Positions 34,852-42,990 of a stretch of DNA of 48,585 nucleotides are shown here, one piece after another (within the stretch, counting starts at the first letter, position 1; the number at the start of each line of letters is the position of its first letter). The stretch is from Pseudomonadota bacterium. GTDB lineage: Bacteria > Verrucomicrobiota > Verrucomicrobiia > Limisphaerales > SXTU01. The stretch covers positions 1-48,585 of the forward strand of contig RFSE01000021.1 in the NCBI GenBank assembly GCA_009924135.1, given 5' to 3'. The position numbers and the translations under genes were made by a program. The notes beneath the pieces are model-generated. The model was given only the letters and a program-made list of their open reading frames with translations, did not search any database and had not been told where the DNA came from.

Positions 34852-36195
34852 TTAATTCATCACCAGCCCACGCCGCACGAACGTGGGCACGTCGAGGTTT
34901 ACCCCGTTGTGGCGCGTCGGCTCACTTTGCTGGAACGGTCCGGTCGTCACCGTTTCCAACCCCAGTTCCGGATGCACGATCTTGGCCTTCTTGCGCGAAC
35001 GCCACGAACGCGAGACGACCACCGGCGCGGGTGCCGCAGCTTCCGCGGCAACCTCGGCCAGGACCGCCGTGGTCTGGTCGGCTGCGGGCTTGAGCGCCGG
35101 AGCCCGCGGGACGGGCTTGGAAGCGATGGCCGCCCCCAGCAGGTCCACGCCCGCGCCCGTACGCGGCGGAGCCTCGGGTTCGGCCGTGTCGGGCACGGTC
35201 AACCGGGAGGCGGCAGGCGGATTCGCGGGCTGCCGGGAGGCGACGAGCGTCACCGTCAAACGGTCACCCAGCGATTCCTCGATGGCCGCGCCCATGATCA
35301 GGTGCGCGTTTTCGGCATGGCGGTTGATCTGCTCCATCACGCGGCTGACCTCGGCCATCGTGAGACCCGGGCCGCCCATGAGGCTTACGAGCAACGCATC
35401 GGCTTCCCCGAGGGCCGCGCCCCCGTCGAGCAGCGGGTTGGCGAGCAGTTTCTCGACGACTTCCTTCGCGCGGTGCGGGCCGGCCGCCTCGGCGCTGGCA
35501 AAGGAGCTTTCCGAATGCCGGTTGCGCACCACGGCGCAAAGGTCGGCGAAGTCGAGGTTGATGAAGCCGGGGCGGGTGACGAGCTGCCAGATGCCGCGCA
35601 CGCCCTGCGCCAGCAGGTCGTTGGTCGTGGCGAACGTCTCGATGACGCTGGTGTTTTCGTCAATCAATTTGAAGACCTTTTGGTTCGGCAGGCAGATGAC
35701 ACCATCGGCGGCGGCCTTGAACTCCTCCAGCCCGGCCCGCGCCTGTTTCATGCGCTTGGGGCCTTCGCAGTCAAACGGCAGCGTGACGAAGGCGAGCGAC
35801 AACGCGCCGCATTCTTTGGCCACCCGCGCCAGCACCGGGCCGGCGCCCGTGCCCGTGCCACCGCCCAGACCGGCACAGATGAAGACCATGTCCACGCCGG
35901 TGCACAACTCGCGCAGCCGCGCCTCGTCCTCCTGTGCGGCCGCCCGGCCGCGCTCCGGATCACCGCCCGCACCGAGCCCGCCGTTCAACTCCAGGCCGAG
36001 GTTGAACTTGTGGGGCAGCGGACACTGGGCGAGCGCCTGCGAGTCGGTGTTCAACACGATCAGTTGCACGCCGGGGAAACCCGCGCGGCTGATGTGCGAC
36101 ACCACGTTGCCGCCGCAACCACCGACCCCAAAGACCTTGATGGTGAGCGGCTTCCTGACCGGAGGGGCGGCGGGGATGGATTCAGTCGAGGTCAT
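34852..36195 (-). CDS. ftsZ: cell division GTPase FtsZ
   Basis: This 447-residue tubulin homologue forms the Z ring. The nucleotide-binding landmarks are complete: 'GVGGCGGNVVSHI' (T1), the tubulin signature 'GLGGGTGTGAGPVLA', 'NTDSQAL' and the T7-loop region 'FINLDFADLCAVVRN'. A linker rich in Pro, Ala and Thr (about 330-420) leads to the conserved C-terminal peptide 'LDVPTFVRRG', which binds FtsA and other partners. The presence of FtsZ argues against a typical planctomycete. The start at MTSTESIPA was chosen; the longer frame runs through a GGATGCCGGATG-type repeat. It is the last dcw gene on this strand, about 100 nt after ftsA. Confidence 0.97.
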   Translation of the reverse strand: MTSTESIPAAPPVRKPLTIKVFGVGGCGGNVVSHISRAGFPGVQLIVLNTDSQALAQCPLPHKFNLGLELNGGLGAGGDPERGRAAAQEDEARLRELCTGVDMVFICAGLGGGTGTGAGPVLARVAKECGALSLAFVTLPFDCEGPKRMKQARAGLEEFKAAADGVICLPNQKVFKLIDENTSVIETFATTNDLLAQGVRGIWQLVTRPGFINLDFADLCAVVRNRHSESSFASAEAAGPHRAKEVVEKLLANPLLDGGAALGEADALLVSLMGGPGLTMAEVSRVMEQINRHAENAHLIMGAAIEESLGDRLTVTLVASRQPANPPAASRLTVPDTAEPEAPPRTGAGVDLLGAAIASKPVPRAPALKPAADQTTAVLAEVAAEAAAPAPVVVSRSWRSRKKAKIVHPELGLETVTTGPFQQSEPTRHNGVNLDVPTFVRRGLVMN

Positions 36196-36241
36196 AGTCG
36201 TGGGGCGTTGGCGGTGGCTGGAGGCTGGATAAGCGGGATGC

Positions 36242-36291
36242 GTCAGGATGGCATCTGCCATCCGGCATCCGGCATCCAACATCGGGCATCG
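36242..36291. repeat. GGATGCCGGATG-type tandem repeat between ftsA and ftsZ (family R7)
   Basis: Tandem 7-nt units (CATCCGGCATCCGGCATCC on the plus strand) fill about half the ftsA-ftsZ spacer. The same type of unit is inserted in frame in murG at 40890-40920. It lies in the ftsZ leader and creates a false upstream start (MLDAGCRM) for ftsZ. Confidence 0.75.
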
Positions 36292-36297
36292 CGTTCA

Positions 36298-37530
36298 TCA
36301 GAAAATTCCAAGCGAACCGGCCAGGTTCTTGAGCTTGCCGACCAGGCCGCCACGCGGCAGGGCCTTCTGGCGGATGGCTCCGTATTTCACCAGGCCCACG
36401 GCGGTCGCCAGCTCGGGATCATCCGTCGCGGACCGCAGACCACCCACGGAGCTGGCCCGGCCCAAGGTCGTGGGCAGGCTAAACACAGCTTCCGCGAGCT
36501 TATCGATCCCCCGGATGCGCGCCCCGCCTCCGCAGAGGCACACGCCGGCGCGCAGTTGTTCATGAAACCCTTGCTCGCCAATGTCCTCGTCGATGAGCTG
36601 GAAGGTCTCCTCCAACCGCGCGACCATGATGCGGCGCAGGTGCTCCAAATTGACCCGCCGGTCATCACATCCGATTTCATTCGTCAGGGTGATCGACTGC
36701 CCCGCCGCGCCCTCGATCGTCGCCGCGCCATGCTCGCGTTTGAGCTGCTCCGCCCGCGCCGGGGAGACCCTGCGCAAGCCATAGGAGAGGTCATTCGTCA
36801 CATGGTCACCGCCCACGGCCAGGATGCCCGTGTGCTTGATCACCCCTTCGGCATACACCACGTATTCCGTCGTGCCCGCGCCGAAATCCACGACCAGCAC
36901 GCCCATCTGCTTCTGTTCGTTGTCGAGCAGGGCCAGCGATGAAGCGAGGCCGCTGAAGACCAGTTCCTCGACTTCGAGGTTCAGCCCCTTGACCACCCGC
37001 ACCGGATTCTGCAACCGGGTGGTGACGCCGTGGACCACATGCATGTCCAGCTCCAGCTTGCCCCCGAGCATCCCGATGGGATCGGTGATGCCAGCCTGGC
37101 CGTTCAGGGTGAAATGCTGCCGGATCGCGTGCAGCACGGTGTTCTCGGACGGCCGGTTGAACACCTTCGCGTTGGCGAGCACTTCGGCCACGTCCGGCTG
37201 GGAAATTTCGTGGTCATCCGAGGCGGCCGACATCACCCCGTGCGTGTTCAGGCTCGTGAGGTGCCCGCCGGTCACGCTCAGATACACGCTGGCGATCTCC
37301 ACGTTCGCGGACTTCTCCGCTTCGACGATGGCGTTGCGAACGTCCTCGCTGGTTAGGTCGGCATTGACCACCTCGCCCTTGCGCACGCCGCGCGAGGCGC
37401 ACTGGCCGATGCCGATGACGTTCACGCCGCCGGCCTCGGTGACTTCGCCCACGACGGCGGCGACCTTGGCGGTGCCGATTTCGAGGCCGACGATGACGGT
37501 GGCTTTTTCGGGGAAGAAGAGGTTAAGCAT
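36298..37530 (-). CDS. ftsA: cell division protein FtsA
   Basis: This 410-residue actin-like ATPase tethers FtsZ to the membrane. Visible elements: phosphate-1 'VGLEIGTAKVAAVVGEV', phosphate-2 'VLVVDFGAGTTEYVVY', the adenosine motif 'GVCLCGGGARIRGI', and the C-terminal amphipathic stretch 'KLKNLAGSLGIF' likely to bind the membrane. The ATG of MLNLFFPEK, preceded by a strong GGAGG ribosome-binding site 5-6 nt upstream, was chosen over the longer frame, which overlaps ftsQ throughout. It overlaps the end of ftsQ by 8 nt. Confidence 0.95.
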   Translation of the reverse strand: MLNLFFPEKATVIVGLEIGTAKVAAVVGEVTEAGGVNVIGIGQCASRGVRKGEVVNADLTSEDVRNAIVEAEKSANVEIASVYLSVTGGHLTSLNTHGVMSAASDDHEISQPDVAEVLANAKVFNRPSENTVLHAIRQHFTLNGQAGITDPIGMLGGKLELDMHVVHGVTTRLQNPVRVVKGLNLEVEELVFSGLASSLALLDNEQKQMGVLVVDFGAGTTEYVVYAEGVIKHTGILAVGGDHVTNDLSYGLRRVSPARAEQLKREHGAATIEGAAGQSITLTNEIGCDDRRVNLEHLRRIMVARLEETFQLIDEDIGEQGFHEQLRAGVCLCGGGARIRGIDKLAEAVFSLPTTLGRASSVGGLRSATDDPELATAVGLVKYGAIRQKALPRGGLVGKLKNLAGSLGIF

Positions 37531-38500
37531 TTTTCCTCCGGTAGGGGGCGGGTTTGGTAACTTTGGCGGGGGGCGCCGGAACGGGACTCGCCTCGACCCA
37601 GCGGGCCGGCAGGTAGTCCGAAATGGAAACGTCAAACGACTTGATGATCTTGCCCTGCTGGGTGGCGATGTCCTGCACGGCCCGCCAGCGCCGCAACTGC
37701 GTGTCGAAGTCATGGTTGACGGCAAAAGTGATTTCGCTGCCGAGTGAAGTCGTCGCGGTCAACACTTCCGAGCCCGCGACATCCACCCGGCGGATGTCGG
37801 CGCGGCCGAACATCGCCGACCGTTCGAAGTGCGTCAGCAACCGCAACGCCGCCTTCACCTGTCCGGATTCAACCTGCCGGCCCAGCTTGAGGTCCGCGTC
37901 GTTGACACCGCGGAGTTCCGGCAGCCAGTCGATCTGCAAAGCCGTCGGGTCCGCCACCATGGTGCGATCGGGCGGCAGCATCACAAAGCCCGTGGCGTCG
38001 AGCAGATGGATGACCGTGGTGTAACGTCCGCCTGCGCCCGGCCGCAGCACGGCGACCTGGGCCACCGGCACGCGCTCGGTCACCCGGATGCGCAGCGTAT
38101 CCGGCAGCACGCGCTCAACGGCGGCCGACTGGATCAACGGCACGAGTTCGAGATCACGTTTGATGCGGGGCAAGTCAAGGTTCATGAGGTTTTCGCCCAC
38201 GCGCACGCCGGCCCATTTCCGCAGGGCCTCGACCGTCAGTACGCCCTCAGTCTGCAAATCAATGGTCTTCGTGGCAAACGCCGGATTCTCGGTCACGAAT
38301 TCGCGCACCGCCCAATCCACCCCGCGCCAGCTGAGGAAGAAGACCACCACCGTGCCCGCCAGCACCAGGATGACCTGCATCGCGAAGCGCGTGCGCGCCG
38401 CGTGCAGTTGATCCGTGCGCAGCTTCACCCGCAGCACGTTTTCACTCTCGCGCTGGAGGCGGCGGTTGGCTTTGAAGAGCCGGGCAAGTTTACGAAACAT
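37523..38500 (-). CDS. ftsQ: cell division protein FtsQ (POTRA-containing)
   Basis: This 325-residue bitopic membrane protein has a basic cytoplasmic N-terminus, one transmembrane helix (about 40-60, 'FAMQVILVLAGTVVVFFLSW'), then a POTRA domain with 'VLTVEALRKWAGVRVGENLM' and the FtsQ block 'LELVPLIQSAAVERVLPDTL' leading to 'IRVTERVPVAQV'. It links the early FtsZ/FtsA complex to FtsW/FtsI. The start at MFRKLARLF gives a compact N-terminus; the longer frame overlaps ddl and is less likely. Gene order ddl-ftsQ-ftsA-ftsZ supports the call. Confidence 0.9.
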   Translation of the reverse strand: MFRKLARLFKANRRLQRESENVLRVKLRTDQLHAARTRFAMQVILVLAGTVVVFFLSWRGVDWAVREFVTENPAFATKTIDLQTEGVLTVEALRKWAGVRVGENLMNLDLPRIKRDLELVPLIQSAAVERVLPDTLRIRVTERVPVAQVAVLRPGAGGRYTTVIHLLDATGFVMLPPDRTMVADPTALQIDWLPELRGVNDADLKLGRQVESGQVKAALRLLTHFERSAMFGRADIRRVDVAGSEVLTATTSLGSEITFAVNHDFDTQLRRWRAVQDIATQQGKIIKSFDVSISDYLPARWVEASPVPAPPAKVTKPAPYRRKNA

Positions 38501-38514
38501 GTTCACTAAATTGG

Positions 38515-39432
38515 TTAGTTGGTCTTCGCCCCGCGCCGCAGCGCGAGGTCCACCATCATCTGACAAAGTTCGGCGTAGCTCAGGCCGGCGGCCGCAGCGG
38601 CCTTGGGCAACAGGCTGGTCGCGGTCATGCCCGGCAGCGTGTTTACTTCCAGCACCACGGGTTCACCGTTCGCCCGCACCATCACGTCCACCCGCGCGTA
38701 GTCGCGGCCACCGATGGCATTGAACGCCGCATGCGCCGCATCCTGGATGCGGGCCGTGGTCATGGCGTCGAAGTCCGCCGGGCAGAAATATTCCGTGGCC
38801 CCGGCTGTGTATTTGTTGGCGTAGTCGTAGCTGCCCTGCTTGGGCCGCACCTCGACGACCGGCAGCGCGCGGCCCGCGAGGATGCCCACGGTCGTCTCGC
38901 GTCCGATGATGCGCTCTTCCATCAACACCTCGGTGTCGAACTTGAGCGCCTCGGCGAGCTTTGCGGAAAACTCGGCGGGCGTATCCACGAACTGCAAGCC
39001 GACGCTGCTGCCCTGCCGCACCGGTTTGAGCACCACCGGCGTCTGCCAGCCCGCGGGCCATGGCGCGTCCGCCGATTTGAACGTCAGAAACTTCGCCGTA
39101 GGTACGCCGCAGGCGACACACTTCTGTTTCGTGAGCACTTTGTCGAAGGCCAGGCGGCTCGCCTCCGGATCACAGCCGGTATAAGGCACCTTCATCATTT
39201 CCAGTTCGCGCTGCACCGTACCGTCTTCGCCGTAAGTTCCGTGCAGCGCCAGAAAGACGACGTCGGTCCCCGCCGGCAACGTCCACTGGCCCGCCCCTTG
39301 GGGGTCCAATTCGGTGACGGTGTGTCCGTTCGAGCGCAACGCCGCCGCCGCCGCCGCGCCGGTGCGCAACGAAACTTCGCGCTCCGCGCTCGGACCGCCC
39401 AGCATGACCGTGATGTTCAGTTTGCCTGTCAT
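38515..39432 (-). CDS. ddl: D-alanine--D-alanine ligase
   Basis: This 305-residue ATP-grasp ligase makes the D-Ala-D-Ala dipeptide for the peptidoglycan stem. Motifs: 'LGGPSAEREVSLRTG' at the N-terminus, 'ALHGTYGEDGTVQ', 'VVLKPVRQGSSVGL' (ATP-grasp), 'YARVDVMV' and 'VLEVNTLPGMTATSLLPKAA'. Length and order match DdlB. The segment 'YDYANKYTAGATEYFCPA' is the flexible omega loop; Tyr at its usual position suggests D-Ala rather than D-Lac specificity, so intrinsic vancomycin resistance is not indicated. It starts 3 nt after murB. Confidence 0.96.
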   Translation of the reverse strand: MTGKLNITVMLGGPSAEREVSLRTGAAAAAALRSNGHTVTELDPQGAGQWTLPAGTDVVFLALHGTYGEDGTVQRELEMMKVPYTGCDPEASRLAFDKVLTKQKCVACGVPTAKFLTFKSADAPWPAGWQTPVVLKPVRQGSSVGLQFVDTPAEFSAKLAEALKFDTEVLMEERIIGRETTVGILAGRALPVVEVRPKQGSYDYANKYTAGATEYFCPADFDAMTTARIQDAAHAAFNAIGGRDYARVDVMVRANGEPVVLEVNTLPGMTATSLLPKAAAAAGLSYAELCQMMVDLALRRGAKTN

Positions 39433-39435
39433 GAC

Positions 39436-40377
39436 TTAGTCCTCCCCGACGATTTCCACTTCCGTTTCGAGCACGATGCCCCGCCCGGCACAAGCCGTGG
39501 TGCGGACAATTTCAATGAGCGCCAGCACGTCGCGGGCCGTGGCGCTGCCGTCATTGATGATGAAGTTGCCATGCACGCCCGAGACGACGGCTCCGCCGAC
39601 GCGCGTGCCCTTGAGCCCCAGTTCGTCCACGAGCTTCCCGGCGGGAATGGTCTGCGGGTTTTTGAAAATGCAACCGGCACTGGGCTCCTTGGGCTGCGAG
39701 GTCCACCGCTTTTGCTGGCACTCGGCGAGCTTAGCCTCGATCTGCTCGCGCGGAACCGGCCGCCCGATAAGCACTGCGCCCAGCGCGATGGCAGACTTGA
39801 GCAACGGGCAGCTCCGGTAAGTTGTCTCCACTTCCCGCGCGGCGCGCTCGTGCGCGACCCCGGCGTGGTCCATGAAACGGAGCAATTCCACGGCATCGAA
39901 GGTCCAGGCGTTCATCGCCCCGGCGTTCATGCGCAGGGCCCCGCCCAGATTGCCGGGGATGCCTTCGAGAAATTCCAGTCCGCCCAGGCCATGCCGTTTC
40001 GCCGTGAGCGCAATGTCCTTCAACTTCGCACCCGCGCCGCAGCGGAGGTGTTCGCCCGCCAGTTCAATCTGCGAAAACGCCGCCGCACCCAGGTGGATCA
40101 CAATGCCGCGAATGCCGCCGTCGCGGATGAGCAGGTTCGAGCCGCGCCCGAGTAAAAAGAACGGCACGTCGTGATCGCGGCAGAAGCCCAGCACCTTCGC
40201 AAGTTCGGCTTCATCCGCCGGTTCGACATAAAGCTCCGCCGGTCCACCGACCCGCATGGTGGTGCGCTTGGCCAGCAGCTCGTTGCGCCGCAGCACGCTT
40301 GCAGGCGAGAGCAGCGCGCCCAGTTCGGCCGCGAGGTCGGCGGCAGTCTTTGCTGGCACTGGAGCGAGGGCGGTCAT
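39436..40377 (-). CDS. murB: UDP-N-acetylenolpyruvoylglucosamine reductase
   Basis: This 313-residue FAD enzyme makes UDP-MurNAc. The FAD-binding domain shows 'NTTMRVGG'-like 'AKRTTMRVGGPAELYV', 'LLGRGSNLLIRDGGI' and 'GLEFLEGIPGNLGGALRMNA'. In the C-terminal part the proton-donor motif usually reading A-G-S-x-F-K-N-P is 'SAGCIFKNP', so the catalytic Ser is Cys236 here. The ATG chosen overlaps the murG stop (ATGA); the longer frame is encoded by the murG tail and repeat R8. In many bacteria murC separates murG and murB, but here it does not. Confidence 0.95.
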   Translation of the reverse strand: MTALAPVPAKTAADLAAELGALLSPASVLRRNELLAKRTTMRVGGPAELYVEPADEAELAKVLGFCRDHDVPFFLLGRGSNLLIRDGGIRGIVIHLGAAAFSQIELAGEHLRCGAGAKLKDIALTAKRHGLGGLEFLEGIPGNLGGALRMNAGAMNAWTFDAVELLRFMDHAGVAHERAAREVETTYRSCPLLKSAIALGAVLIGRPVPREQIEAKLAECQQKRWTSQPKEPSAGCIFKNPQTIPAGKLVDELGLKGTRVGGAVVSGVHGNFIINDGSATARDVLALIEIVRTTACAGRGIVLETEVEIVGED

Positions 40378-41639
40378 GAAATTGCCGGTTGCTGCTTGCC
40401 GGTTGCCGGTTGAAGTGCAGCGGCGGGGCCTGCGGGCGCTTCGGCATTGCGCACCTTGATGGCTTTCGCGAAACGCGCGGGCGGCTGCCACTCCGCTTCG
40501 CCGTCCTCGGTCACCTGCGCCGGCAGGCCACAGGCGCGCAAAATGCGTTCAGCGATGTCGGCCGCAGCGTCGGGCTGGTGCCATTGGGCCTGGGCAGCTT
40601 GCATCTGCACCCGGGCCGCTGGGTTGGTGAGCAGTTCGGAAACCAGGCTGGCAAATTTGGCTGGGGACGTGGTCCGCTGGTTCAATACGCGCGCCGCGCC
40701 GGTGTCGGCGAAGGCGCGGGCATTTTGAAGCTGATGGCCGTCAGCGGAAGTCGGCAACGGAACCAGGATGGCCGGCACCCGCATCGCCGCGAGTTCCGCC
40801 AGTGACGAAGCCCCCGCACGGCTGATGACGAGCGTCGCGGCTCCGAGGGCGAGTTCCATCTCGGTGAGGAAGGGCTGGACGTGGGCGCGGACGCTGGATG
40901 CGGGATGCTGGACGCTGGATTTGAACGCAGCCCGCACTTTGTCCACATCGTTCGCACCGGTGAGGTGGATGAATTGCAGGTCGGGATGTCGCGCCACCAA
41001 TTCGGGCAACGCCGCGAGGACGAGGTCGTTCAAACCCGTGGCACCCTGGCTGCCGCCGGTGATCACGAGCGTGGGCCGCTTCGGGTCGAGGCCCAGCGCA
41101 AGGCGGCAACTGGCGGCATCGGCACGGGCAAACTGCTCCCGCACCGGCGTACCGGTGACGGCGTAACGTTGAATCCAGAGCCGATGCGCCGCCTGGGGAA
41201 AACCTACGAACGCCTCGTCCACCAGATGCGCCAGCCAACGGTTGGCCCGGCCGGGAATGGTGTTCGATTCGTGCAGGAATGTTTTTGCGCCAAACGCTTT
41301 CCCCGCGAGCACCGGCGGCGCGCTGGTGAATCCACCCATCGCGAGCACGGCCTGCGGCGGACGGATGGCAAAGGTTTTCTTCGCGCTTTGGTGCGACGCG
41401 AAGGAAGCACGGACGAAGCTGATCGGATTGCCTTGCAGTGCAACGGCTGGAAGGGTGGCCACGGCCATTTCGCGGGCCGCACGGACAGCCTGCCGGTCCA
41501 CTTCCTTCGACGAAACGAGCAGCAGGACATCGCAGTCACGGCGCTGTAGTTCCCCGGCGACGGCCAGACCGGGAAAAAGATGACCGCCCGTGCCACCGCA
41601 GGCGATGGCGACGAGTGGTTTTTCCGTGACGGTTTGCAT
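40374..41639 (-). CDS. murG: UDP-GlcNAc transferase MurG (lipid II synthase)
   Basis: This 421-residue GT28 glycosyltransferase adds GlcNAc to lipid I. Family blocks: 'ACGGTGGHLFPGLAVA', 'GGFTSAPPVLAGK', 'HESNTIPGRANRWLA', 'ITGGSQGATGLND' and 'SRAGASSLAELAAMRVPAI', with 'SADGHQLQNA' for UDP-GlcNAc. It is longer than the usual 350-370 residues for two visible reasons: an R7 repeat inserted in frame adds about 11 residues (SSVQHPASSVRA region, about 241-251), and a roughly 35-residue C-terminal tail ends in residues encoded by repeat R8. The true ATG overlaps the ftsW stop (ATGA); the longer frame reads through ftsW. Confidence 0.95.
   Translation of the reverse strand: MQTVTEKPLVAIACGGTGGHLFPGLAVAGELQRRDCDVLLLVSSKEVDRQAVRAAREMAVATLPAVALQGNPISFVRASFASHQSAKKTFAIRPPQAVLAMGGFTSAPPVLAGKAFGAKTFLHESNTIPGRANRWLAHLVDEAFVGFPQAAHRLWIQRYAVTGTPVREQFARADAASCRLALGLDPKRPTLVITGGSQGATGLNDLVLAALPELVARHPDLQFIHLTGANDVDKVRAAFKSSVQHPASSVRAHVQPFLTEMELALGAATLVISRAGASSLAELAAMRVPAILVPLPTSADGHQLQNARAFADTGAARVLNQRTTSPAKFASLVSELLTNPAARVQMQAAQAQWHQPDAAADIAERILRACGLPAQVTEDGEAEWQPPARFAKAIKVRNAEAPAGPAAALQPATGKQQPAIS
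40379..40414. repeat. GCCGGTTGCTGCTTGCCGG-type repeat at the murG-murB junction (family R8)
   Basis: Near-tandem units of TTGCCGGTTGC (plus strand) encode the last dozen residues of MurG (QPATGKQQPAIS) and also form the untranslated lead of murB. The murB ATG follows within 2 nt of its edge, so it replaces the usual ribosome-binding-site region. Confidence 0.75.
40890..40920. repeat. in-frame GGATGCNGGATGC-type repeat inside murG (family R7)
   Basis: The stretch GACGCTGGATGCGGGATGCT... consists of near-tandem 7-nt units of the same kind as in the ftsA-ftsZ spacer. It preserves the murG frame and lies in the acceptor-loop region before the 'VQPFLTEME' segment. Confidence 0.8.
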
Positions 41640-42772
41640 CAACTCAGGCGCGGGAGAGCGGTGAACGGGTTGTCGTCGATCGGCGTAGCTACGACCATCG
41701 GTTTGTCCGTGGCCCGGCGGGCGACACTGAGGATCAGCCCGGCCGAAGCCAGCAACACGACCAGATTCGAGCCGCCGTAGCTGATGAACGGCAGCGGCAG
41801 CCCCTTGTTCGGCAGGATCATGGTGACCACCCCGATGTTGATGAAAACCTGCACGCCAATAAGGAAAGTAAGGCCGATAACGAGCAGCTGCCCGAAGAGA
41901 TCGCTGGCCCGCCAGGCGATGCTCAGACCGCACCAGCACAGGACTCCATAGGCGAAGAGCAGGCCCATCGTGGCGACCAGGCCGAATTCCTCGCCGATGA
42001 TCGAGAAGATGAAGTCAGTATGATGCTCCGGAACGAAGCCGGTCTTCTGCCGGCCATTGCCCAGGCCCAGCCCCACCGCTCCGCCGGAACCCAGTGCGTA
42101 CTTGGCCTGCAACTGCTGATAAGCAATGGTCTTTTCGTACTTCTCCGGATGAATCCAGGCGTCGATGCGCGTGCGGCGGTTTTCGTTGCCCATCAGCAAC
42201 ACGCAGATGACGGCAAAGCCCGCGATCCCGATCGGAACGAGATACGCCGGCCGCGCCCCCGCCACGAGCAACACCAGCCACGTCACGAGACCGAGCAGCA
42301 GTGTCGTGCCAAAGTCTTTCCCCGCCAGGACGAGGACCAGCGCACAACCGGCGAGCGCGCCGGGAATCACGATGCCCCGCCAGAATTCCTTCATGCGTTC
42401 GCGATAGAGGCTGGCGTAATGAGCGAGCATCACGATGACCACGGCCTTGGCGATTTCCGACGGCTGGAAGGTGAAGCCGGGCAGTTCAATCCACCGGCGG
42501 GCGCCATTGATTTCGCGCCCCTTGACGGCCGTGAACGCAAGGAGCAGGCACGCGATGACCAGACCGGGCCAGACAAACTTGCGCAGCCACCGATAGTCCA
42601 GCGCCGCCATGACACAGCAAGCCACCAGGCCGATGGCGGCGAAGATGGATTGCTTGATGAGAAACCGCTCCCCTTCCTGCGTCATGCTCGCGCTGTAGAG
42701 CATCACCAAGCCCAGCGCGAGCAGGGCCGCGACGCAAAAGGCGAACAGCGTGGCGATACGGCGGATGTTCAT
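41639..42772 (-). CDS. ftsW: peptidoglycan glycosyltransferase FtsW (SEDS family)
   Basis: This 377-residue polytopic SEDS protein polymerises septal peptidoglycan from lipid II with a partner PBP. About ten hydrophobic helices are visible. Signature blocks: 'VMLYSASMT' in helix 1, 'GARRWIELPGFTFQPSEIAK' (the classic F-Q-P-S-E motif), 'ALGSGGAVGLGLGNGRQKTG', 'PEHHTDFIFSIIGEEFGLV' and 'GLPLPFISYGGSNLV'. Position upstream of murG in a dcw cluster fits FtsW rather than RodA. It ends in an ATGA overlap with murG. A gap of 218 nt with no visible gene separates it from the LysM gene. Confidence 0.96.
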   Translation of the reverse strand: MNIRRIATLFAFCVAALLALGLVMLYSASMTQEGERFLIKQSIFAAIGLVACCVMAALDYRWLRKFVWPGLVIACLLLAFTAVKGREINGARRWIELPGFTFQPSEIAKAVVIVMLAHYASLYRERMKEFWRGIVIPGALAGCALVLVLAGKDFGTTLLLGLVTWLVLLVAGARPAYLVPIGIAGFAVICVLLMGNENRRTRIDAWIHPEKYEKTIAYQQLQAKYALGSGGAVGLGLGNGRQKTGFVPEHHTDFIFSIIGEEFGLVATMGLLFAYGVLCWCGLSIAWRASDLFGQLLVIGLTFLIGVQVFINIGVVTMILPNKGLPLPFISYGGSNLVVLLASAGLILSVARRATDKPMVVATPIDDNPFTALPRLS

Positions 42773-42990
42773 GCGTCAGGATGGGTAAGGCTGTGCGGAA
42801 GACTGGGCCGGAGCAGGAGGATGAGTATGAGTTAAGGCCTCGTTCCCACTCCTGATCATACTCCACACCCCGCCCACTACCGCGCCGACTGCCGACGGGA
42901 CGGGGCGCAGCGGCACACCATGCCACGCCCTCGTCCCTTCGTCGCCAGTCAGCCGGTTCATCGGTGAGTGGGGTTGTTGGTGGTGAACGC

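Noticed and set aside
36196..36282. N-terminal extension of FtsZ beginning MLDAGCRM
   Set aside because: It is encoded by a GGATGCCGGATG-type repeat, and the FtsZ N-terminus is complete without it.
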